Origin: Nansenia antarctica
Lineage: Eukaryota > Chordata > Actinopteri > Argentiniformes > Microstomatidae
DNA length: 64,000 nt
Direction: 5' to 3'
Assembly: GCA_963989245.1 (NCBI GenBank)
Contig: OZ022344.1
Span: forward strand, 69,410,941-69,474,940
This document shows, piece by piece, positions 56,563 to 64,000 of this stretch (its first letter is position 1; every line of letters begins with the position of its first letter). The notes beneath the pieces were generated by a model. That model worked only from the letters and a program-made list of their open reading frames with translations, was not told the origin of the DNA and made no database searches. The translations under genes and the position numbers were made by a program.

Positions 56563-58372
56563 ACCCCCTAACCTCCCAGATGTTCCCCCCTAACCTCCCA
56601 GATGTTACCCAACCCTCCAGATGTTACCCAACCCTCCAGATGTTCCCCCTAACCTCCCAGATGTTACCCAACCCTCCAGATGTTCCACCCTAACCCCCCA
56701 GATGTTACCCAACCCTCCAGATGTTCCCCCTAACCTCCCAGATGTTACCCCAACCCTCCAGATGTTCCCCCTAACCTCCCAGATGTTACCCCCTAACCTC
56801 CCAGATGTTACCCCCTAACCTCCCAGATGTTACCCCCTAACCTCCCAGATGTTACCCCCTAACCTCCCAGATGTTCCCCCCCTAACCTCATTGATGTTAC
56901 CCCCTAACCTCATTGATGTTACCCCCTAACCTCCCAGATGTTACCCCCTAACCTCCCAGATGTTACCCCCTAACCTCCCAGATGTTACCCCCTAACCTCC
57001 CAGATGTTACCCCCTAACCTCCCAGATGTTACCCCCTAACCTCCCAGATGTTACCCCCTAACCTCCCAGATGTTTTGATTGAAAACCTTTATTGTCCCCA
57101 ATGGGGAAATTTTGTTGTCAAACAGCTCAGTTAGGGCAGAAAACATTCAATACAGAAAACAGAAAACATTCAATAAAATACATAAAACAGTGCAGGCTCA
57201 ATAAGTAAAAAGTTCCAAAAGTTCCAGCTCCAGGTCTCCCCCACCCTGCAGGGCCTGGTTGTAGAGTCGGAGTGCAGCTGGAACAAAGGACTGTCCAAAT
57301 CTTTTTGTGCTTTGACGGGGGAGAACAAATCTGTGGCTGAACTTGCTCCTCATCCCCGCCAGCTCGCAGTACATCGGGTGGGAGGGATTGGCCAGCATGG
57401 CCGCCAGTTTTGTCCCCATCCTCTGTTCTGCCACCACCTCTAGGCTGTCCTAGGATGTTCCCCCTAACCTCCCAGATGTTACCCCCTAACCTCCCAGATG
57501 TTACCCCCTAACCTCCCAGATGTTACCCCCTAACCTCCCAGATGTTACCCCCTAACCTCCCAGATGTTACCCCCTAACCTCCCAGATGTTACCCCCTAAC
57601 CTCCCAGATGTTACCCCCTAACCTCCCAGATGTTACCCCCTAACCTCCCAGATGTTACCCCCTAACCTCCCAGATATTACCCCCTAACCTCCCAGATGTT
57701 ACCCCTAACCTCCCAGATGTTACCCCTAACCTCCCAGATGTTACCCCTAACCTCCCAGATGTTACCCCTAACCTCCCAGATGTTACCCCTAACCTCCCAG
57801 ATGTTACCCCTAACCTCCCAGATGTTACCCCTAACCTCCCAGATGTTCCCCCTAACCTCCCAGATGTTCCCCCTAACCTCCCAGATGTTCCCCCCTAACC
57901 TCCCAGATGTTCCCCCCTAACCTCCCAGATGTTACCCCCTAACCCCCCAGATGTTCCCCTCTAACCCCCCAGATGTTCCCCTCTAACCCCCCAGATGTTA
58001 CCCCTAACCTCCCAGATGTTACCCCTAACCTCCCAGATGTTACCCCTAACCTCCCAGATGTTCCCCCTAACCTCCCAGATGTTCCCCCTAACCTCCCAGA
58101 TGTTCCCCCCTAACCTCCCAGATGTTCCCCCTAACCTCCCAGATGTTCCCCCCTAACCTCCCAGATGTTACCCTCTAACCCCCCAGATGTTCCCCCTAAC
58201 CTCCCAGATGTTCCCCCTAACCTCCCAGATGTTCCCCCCTAACCTCCCAGATGTTCCCCATAACCTCCCAGATGTTCCCCCCCTAACCTCCCAGATGTTC
58301 CCCCCCTAACCCCCCAGATGTTCCCCTCTAACCCCCCAGATGTTCCCCACTAACCCCCCAGCTGTTACCCCC
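56563..58372. repeat. 22-bp satellite CCTCCCAGATGTTACCCCCTAA
   Basis: More than 60 units of 21-23 bp with TTCCCC/TTACCC variants, interrupted by a LINE fragment at 57074-57453. Confidence 0.96.
57074..57453 (-). mobile_element. LINE 3' fragment within the satellite
   Basis: The minus-strand frame reads RFVLPRQSTKRFGQSFVPAA followed by LRLYNQALQ, the end of a fish LINE ORF, 5'-truncated. A GATGTT sequence lies on both sides and may be the target duplication. Confidence 0.75.
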
Positions 58373-58401
58373 TTTACATTATTATTACTTCCTCTACACC
58401 T

Positions 58402-58670
58402 CCTACTACTACTACTACTACTACTACTGTTACTACTGCTACTACTACTGTTACTACTACTGCTACTACTACTACTGTTACTACTACTACTACTACTACT
58501 ACTACTGCTACTACTGCTACTACTACTACTGCTACTACTACTACTACTACTACTGCTACTACTGCTACTACTGTTACTACTACTACTACTACTGTTACTA
58601 CTACTACTACTACTACTACTACTGTTACTACTACTACTGCTACTACTACTACTACTGTTACTACTACTGT

Positions 58671-58701
<31 letters not shown>

Positions 58702-58769
58702 GTTACTACTGCTACTACTACTACTACTACTGTTACTACTACTACTACTGTTACTACTACTACTACTGT

Positions 58770-58803
<34 letters not shown>

Positions 58804-58909
58804 GCTACTACTACTGCTACTGCTACTGCTACTGCTACTACTACTACTACTACTACTACTGTTACTACTACTACTACTACTACTGTTACTACTACTACTA
58901 CTACTGCTG

Positions 58910-58962
<53 letters not shown>

Positions 58963-59107
58963 GTTACTACTACTACTACTACTACTACTACTGCTACTAC
59001 TACTGCTACTACTACTACTACTACTACTGTTACTACTACTACTACTGTTACTACTACTACTACTACTACTGTTACTACTACTACTACTACTACTACTACT
59101 GTTACTA
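58402..59107. repeat. (CTA)n / (CTG)n trinucleotide array, about 700 bp
   Basis: CTA-dominated with scattered CTG and GTT units. The 278-residue poly-Leu ORF is an artefact. Confidence 0.98.
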
Positions 59108-59230
59108 CCAGTGTTTCCTCCAGGAATTTTTACATTCGTGGCGGAGAGCCCTATCCGCGCGCGATACAGAATATAAACTTGTGATACCGGTTTCCATCCA
59201 TCAGCTCTGAAGGTTTACGTTACTCACGGC

Positions 59231-60430
59231 AGTGTTTTTCAACCAGAGATCATCAGATGTGCCGTGGGAAATTATCAAATTCCACTTACCGTATTGACCC
59301 GAATATAAGACGGGGTTTTTTCCCCAGAAAAAAGTCTGAAAAAGTTGCATCGTCTTATATTCGCGCCCTAGACTTTTACACGTCAATATTAATTCACAAC
59401 AACGTATGGCGCCAAAAGACTGTTCCCCACGCGAGCCACCGTGTTTCTCCCTCTCACACACACCCCAGTGACGGTGCCTGGAGAGATGGAGACACACTCA
59501 CACACACACCCGCGGAGAGACACCGCAGAGACACACTCGGACCAGCTCGAAAAAAGTGGCTCAAGTGGTTGGTCAAACAACAGAGGAGTTACGATGCCAA
59601 TTTTAAGACCATGGTGGTCAATGAAGCAGAGGCATCAAACAACTGTCCAGCAGCCAAGAAATATGATATTACAGAGTGTAATGTTAGAAGTTGACGAGCC
59701 CAAAAAGATCGGCTTAAGAATGGTAACAGTCAGAGATAAGCATATCGCAATCAATCAATCTTCCAAGTGATTGACAGGAGGGTGTGTGAATACGTGACTG
59801 AAAAACCTAACGATTGTATGCCCATACCCCAAGATTATAAAAAATAACCTACATTGTTTCATTCATTCATTAAGACGATTGCCAGACGCATTGTCGAAAA
59901 TGTTGTTTTGGAGAAGATACGTGGCAGTGGGCAGTTTGCTTTGCAACTTGAGTCTTGGCTCAACTCTTGGCCAATGCACGCTTTGTGGATGGAGACACAA
60001 TCACAGAAAATGTCTTTTTTGCAAGACATTGCATAAAAACAACAACAGGGGAGGACTTCAGTGGGACAGCTGCGTAAGTGTCTGCACTGATGGAGCAAGC
60101 AGCTATGTTGCCGAGACTTCCCAGCGGAGATATCTGATGTGTTGAATGCTGTTGTTCGTATGGTAAACTTTGTAAAAACAAGACCTCTGAAAAGCCGCTT
60201 ATATGCAGCATTATGTGAAGAGACGGGAGCCCAGCATAAGACGTTATTGCTCCATACGGCGGTCCGATGATTGTCCTGCGGAAAAGTGCCGGCCCGCGTG
60301 TTTGAGTTACGGGAGGAGCTGAAAAACGTTTTAACTGATGAGAAGTGTGATGACGCAAAGCTGCTTGCAAGTGACAAATTGTGGCAAGGCTCGCATACAT
60401 GGCCAACATACAGGGCCAGGCTTCGCACTG
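59231..60430 (+). pseudogene. Buster-type hAT (ZBED/FAM200-like) transposase remnant
   Basis: A hAT-like start, CAGTGTTTTTCAACC at 59231, is separated by a pogo-like insertion from a degenerate coding part at 59850-60430. In changing frames the latter reads IARRIVENVVLEKIRGSGQF, CTDGASS, then VNFVKTRPLKSRLYAALCEE and HKTLLLHTAVR-stop-LSCGKVPARVF. These match the core of Buster/SCAND3-like transposases. Stops and frameshifts are plentiful and no right terminus was found. Confidence 0.7.
59284..59770 (+). mobile_element. pogo/Tigger-like fragment
   Basis: Starts CCGTATTGACCCGAATATAA after TA. A frame at 59540-59690 reads KQQRSYDANFKTMVVNEAEA and NNCPAAKKYDI, the N-terminal DNA-binding domain of pogo-like transposases. 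It is frameshifted soon after. The catalytic core is missing. Confidence 0.7.
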
Positions 60431-60516
60431 AGTGAGTATAACGACAAGTAATATATGTTATATAATGTTACGTATATGATAGGCTATAGTAAGGGCATTT
60501 TACCAGATATTTGACC

Positions 60517-60731
60517 AATCTGCGAAGTAAATCGTTACCAAGAAATTTCTTCACCAATGTGTTTCTAAAGGTGTGTAATAACATGTCCTAAAAGGTTGAA
60601 ATTCAACTCCTGTGGGAAACCTCATAAAAAACTGCTCAAAGTTGGGGTACCGATAACCGATTTTCGAAAATTCGAAAATGCTTAAATTGGACTTGAGTAA
60701 CTTTTGAGGGGTCAAACTAGGCATTTTTCAT
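60517..60731. repeat. Second copy of the Academ-like 3' end repeat
   Basis: Same sequence and orientation as 19217-19433 with about 5 differences. No coding part of the Academ-like gene accompanies it. Confidence 0.9.
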
Positions 60732-61107
60732 GAAATTTAAGTACTGGAAGTATTACTAGGCCTGGTACTTAATGGGACTTAGTCTGTGGACACTAGAGTC
60801 TAAGCTCCAGGGCAGGGAGGCTGGTAGGTAGAGTGGCTGAGTAAGAGGCTCTGAGACTGGGCCTAGTGTTGTAGGACATGTGTTGTAGTACTGGTCCTGC
60901 CAGTACTACTAGTAACTAAAAACGTTTTTTAGGATACCAGGGATGCATTCTTCTGGAAGTCGCGGATGGCTGTCCTTATCAGTGGGGGGGTGCTTAAGTG
61001 TGGGGGCCCGGGACCGCCTGGTGAACGTGGTAGGGTGTGGAGGAACCAGGGGGTGTTATGGAGGAAAGGAGTCCGATGATGAGGCACTTAGACCGGGCAC
61101 TATAGGG
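60732..61107. other. Unassigned spacer
   Basis: Moderately repetitive (TAGTACTGG, CCTAG motifs). No gene is seen. Confidence 0.5.
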
Positions 61108-62380
61108 TAGGGCTGTCCCAAACGACTATTTTTCTAACGATTAATCTAACGGTTATTTTGTCGATTAGTCGGTTAGTCTAACGACTAATTTAACGATTAG
61201 TCTAACGGTTATTTTTTTGCTGTTCGATTAATGTATCACTTAATTTTCCCCAAATAAATGTCAAAAACTTCTCTTATCAACATTTCAGTATTTTATTCAA
61301 TTATTCTTGCACTGCAGGGCAATATTCCACACAACAAAAAAGATCCTCTCTTTCTTACAGTCCAACATAAAATATAATATTATAAAATATAAAAGTTAAC
61401 TTCAAGTAAAAGGAAAAGTGCAAGGAATGCAGTAAATTCTGTAAAAAAGTGAAATTCTAACCGGAATACCGTATACTCTCAGTAACAATCTTTAACAATA
61501 ACAATCTCAACATAAAATATAATATTATAAAATATAAAAGTTAACTTCAAATGTGTTGATCATCTCACGAAAGCCTTGACCCTCCACAATAGCAACAGGT
61601 CTCATGTCCTTGATGATCATCTGTAAGATGCTGTTAGAAAGCTGAGCAGCCATCTGGGGTGTGCATGGAGTTGTGCTCTTTTTGTGGAAAACGTTTTCCA
61701 CACGGCTTTGCTTCCTGAAAATAAAAAAGCACACATTTCTTATCATGTGTAGGCCCCTTAATTTCCACCTCACTGCTATGTTTAGCCAACATGGCCATTT
61801 AGAAGTCTGTCCATCACCACAACACATAGCTAGCTAGTAGCTACATGGCTAGCTAACTTTACTCTCGCTGCTATGTTATGATTAGCTAAATTGATGCTAA
61901 CGTAGCATGCGAGCTACGAGCTAGATAACGTACAGTAGGTGCGAGCACCACAATAACAATAGGCTAGTAAGGCTACCGTAGCTAGCCAGCTAGTAGCTAT
62001 CCATTTTTCACTGATACACGGCCGGAAAAGTGAACAGAAATACAACGCTGACTTACGGTGCTAGCTTGCGGCTGTCTTCACAAAGCGCTCCAGGATGCTT
62101 TCGCTTGAGGTGCTCGTTCATTGCAGTCGTACTGCTGTGATAGGCCAATTCATTTTTGCACAGTTTACAGACCACCACATTGCCATTGGTTTCTTTTTTT
62201 GTAAAGTACTCCCATACTTTGGACGATCGTGGGCGAAGTCTTTTAGCTGCTGGCTCTGCCTCCGAGTTTGCACTGGTCGCAGCCATTTTGTTTTTTACGA
62301 CTAACCGACGCATTTTACGGCAACCGACGTATTGACGTAATCGATGACGTCGATGACGTCGAATAATCGTAACAGCCCTA
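61108..62380 (-). mobile_element. hAT element (TAGGGCTGTCCC family), longest copy, with transposase remnants
   Basis: Termini as at 2426 and 16414. The target duplication is imperfect (CTATAGGG and ATAGGGTA). On the minus strand it carries a BED-finger exon and a second exon of the transposase. It is the likely progenitor form of the two shorter copies. Confidence 0.88.
61550..62286 (-). pseudogene. ZBED-like hAT transposase, N-terminal part only
   Basis: Exon 1 starts at ATG 62286 and encodes SSKVWEYFTKKETNGNVVVC, KLCKNELAYHSSTTAMNEHL and KRKH, a complete BED zinc finger (C-x2-C ... H-x4-H). Exon 2, after an acceptor TTTTATTTTCAG|GAAGC at 61714, reads AAQLSNSILQMIIKDMRPVA and EGQGFREMINTFE, matching the conserved block that follows the BED domain in ZBED1-like transposases. 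The coding region then ends. The catalytic domain has been deleted, so only DNA binding could remain. A product that competes for the ends is conceivable, but there is no direct sign of expression. Confidence 0.8.
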
Positions 62381-62396
62381 ATAGGGTAGGTCATAG

Positions 62397-63500
62397 GCCC
62401 TGGAGGTCAGAGCTCCAGAGGAGGGTTGAATGATAGACAGCTAGGCCCAGTGAGGTCACTCCTAATCGGACTGGCAGTGTATCACATAGGCTCTGGAGGT
62501 CAGAGCTCCAGAAGAGGGGTGACTGGTAGACATCTAGGCCCAGTGAGGTTACTCCTAATCGGACTGGCAGAGTAGCAGTTAGCCCCTGGAGGTCAGAGCT
62601 CCAGAAGAGGGGTGACTGGTAGACATCTAGGCCCAGTGAGGTTACTCCTAATCGGACTGGCAGAGTAGCAGTTAGCCCCTGGAGGTCAGAGCTCCAGAAG
62701 AGTGGTGACTGGTAGACATCTAGGCCCAGTGAGGTTACTCCTAATCGGACTGGCATAGTAGCAGTTAGCCCCTGGAGGTCAGAGCTCCAGAAGAGGGGTG
62801 ACTGGTAGACAGCTAGGCCCAGTGAGGGCTCTCCTAATCGGACTGGCAGTGTATCACATAGAGCCTGGATGTCAGAGCTTCAGAAGAGGGGTGACTGGTA
62901 GACATCTAGGCCCAGTGAGGTCACTCCTAATCGGACTGGCAGTGTATCACATATAGCCTGGAGGTCAGAGCTCCAGAAGAGGGGTGACTGGTAGACAGCT
63001 AGGCCCAGTGAGGGCTCTCCTAATCGGACTGGCAGTGTATCACATAGAGCCTGGATGTCAGAGCTCCAGAAGAGGGGTGACTGGTAGACATCTAGGCCCA
63101 GTGAGGTCACTCCTAATCGGACTGGCAGTGTATCACATATAGCCTGGAGGTCAGAGCTCCAGAAGAGGGGTGACTGGTAGACAGCTAGGCCCAGTGAGGT
63201 CACTCCTAATCGGACTGGCAGTGTATCACATATAGCCTGGAGGTCAGAGCTCCAGAAGAGGGGTGACTGGTAGACAGCTAGGCCCAGTGAGGGCTCTCCT
63301 AATCGGACTGGCAGTGTATCACATAGAGCCTGGAGGTCAGAGCTCCAGAAGAGGGGTGACTGGTAGACAGCTAGGCCCAGTGAGGTTACTCCTAATCGGA
63401 CTGATAGTGTATGACATAGGCCCTGGAGGTCAGAGCACCAGAAGAGGGGTGACTGGTAGACAGCTAGGCCCAGTGAGGGCTCTCCTACTCAGCCTGGTAG
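62397..63500. repeat. 93-bp satellite
   Basis: About 12 units starting TGGAGGTCAGAGCTCCAGAA. The period is 31 codons, so frames remain open on both strands for hundreds of bases. One unit has a TGG-to-TGA change on the minus strand. Sub-variants alternate (GTGAGGTCACTCC and GTGAGGGCTCTCC), suggesting a higher-order repeat of two units. Confidence 0.95.
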
Positions 63501-64000
63501 TGCAGGACCTGAGGCCCTGGAGCTCATGTGACCTCCAGCATAGGGCCACAGGCCTAGTCACAGCACCCATGGAATGTGTGTTGTCTCTGGGCTGTGTGTC
63601 TAGCTGAACACCTCTGGTAGTCCTTGGTACATCTCATGTTGGTACATCTCTTCCACAATGGGAGGTGAGAGTGAAGCTATTCAGCTTCACTCTCACCTCC
63701 CTTTTTTTTTTAGGCCTCCATTACAGGTAGGTCACTGCCCAGCAGAGTGACTCTCTGCTGGGCTGTGTGTGTATGTGAACAAGCCTGGTTCTATCGTTCC
63801 ACATGCAGTGAGGCCTATGACTCTGCATCAGTGCCCAGCAGAGTGTCTCTCTGCTGGGCTGTGTGTGAGTAGCTCAAAGGCCTAAAGGTCAACTCATGTG
63901 ACCTCCAGCACAGGGCCTATGGGTCTTTAACCATGCCCATGATAGTGACTCTCTGCTGGGCTGTGTGAGTAGCTGAACACCTAGCTGGTAGTCTGGTTGG
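63501..64000. repeat. Degenerate satellite with palindromes
   Basis: GCCCAGCAGAG-n5-CTCTGCTGGGC occurs near 63738 and 63832, with a decayed copy near 63933, within a repeat of roughly 95-100 bp. A separate perfect hairpin lies at 63660-63701. Confidence 0.75.
63660..63701. other. Perfect 19-bp hairpin followed by ten T
   Basis: GGGAGGTGAGAGTGAAGCT and its exact reverse complement are separated by ATTC. A run of ten T follows at once, on the plus strand. Confidence 0.85.

Noticed and set aside
58340..59176. 278-residue ORF of almost pure leucine
   Set aside because: It is the translation of a CTA/CTG trinucleotide microsatellite; no gene context.
62880..63607. 31-residue repeat proteins on both strands
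   Set aside because: The satellite period is a multiple of three and both strands are open; no start, splice or domain evidence.

Overview
The window reads as nuclear DNA of a ray-finned fish. It has spliceosomal GT-AG genes, a KRAB-less C2H2 zinc-finger gene of the fish type, Pol III 7SL (SRP) RNA genes, abundant hAT, Tc1, piggyBac, LINE and LTR remnants, and very long micro- and minisatellites. A clupeiform such as herring or shad is possible, but that is a guess from the style of the proteins.

Layout. 1-1027: CpG-containing promoter and first-exon-like segment, with a second copy at 52745-54360. 1252-3649: a hAT element holding two other hAT elements. 4603-15805: a three-exon zinc-finger gene (12 C2H2 fingers) whose second exon lies in a fresh 1.6-kb tandem duplication; its introns hold hAT elements, an L1-type LINE and a piggyBac-like MITE. 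16035-18350: a long imperfect inverted repeat with a hAT inside. 19217-22640 (minus): a large ORF with a flap-nuclease (XPG/FEN-like) region and a C-terminal Cys-rich motif, resembling Academ DNA-transposon proteins. 23281-28990 (plus, head to head with it): a 13-exon gene for a MULE-type transposase with a SWIM zinc finger; all splice phases agree except for one 1-nt frameshift.

28993-29658 is a 40-bp satellite. 30-35 kb holds L2-like, Tc1, integrase/Ulp1-like, LTR and Penelope-like remnants. 36953-38436 (minus) is a predicted three-exon small gene with a phosphodiesterase-like N-terminus, downstream of a G-rich 32-bp satellite. 40272-41790 (minus) is part of a modular fibronectin-III gene. 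44665-48011 is a complete IS630/Tc1-type transposon with TA target duplication and a frameshifted transposase. 49276-51450 (minus) is a small tandem array of 7SL RNA genes: two full-length and one half, each with a CRE at the same distance upstream. 54-64 kb is mostly satellites, interrupted by hAT, LINE, pogo-like and Buster-like remnants.

Functional core: zinc-finger regulator, SRP RNA array and fibronectin-III gene are host genes; most of the rest is mobile DNA. Many hAT insertions are certain because 8-bp target duplications can be read directly, so the order of nesting can be reconstructed.
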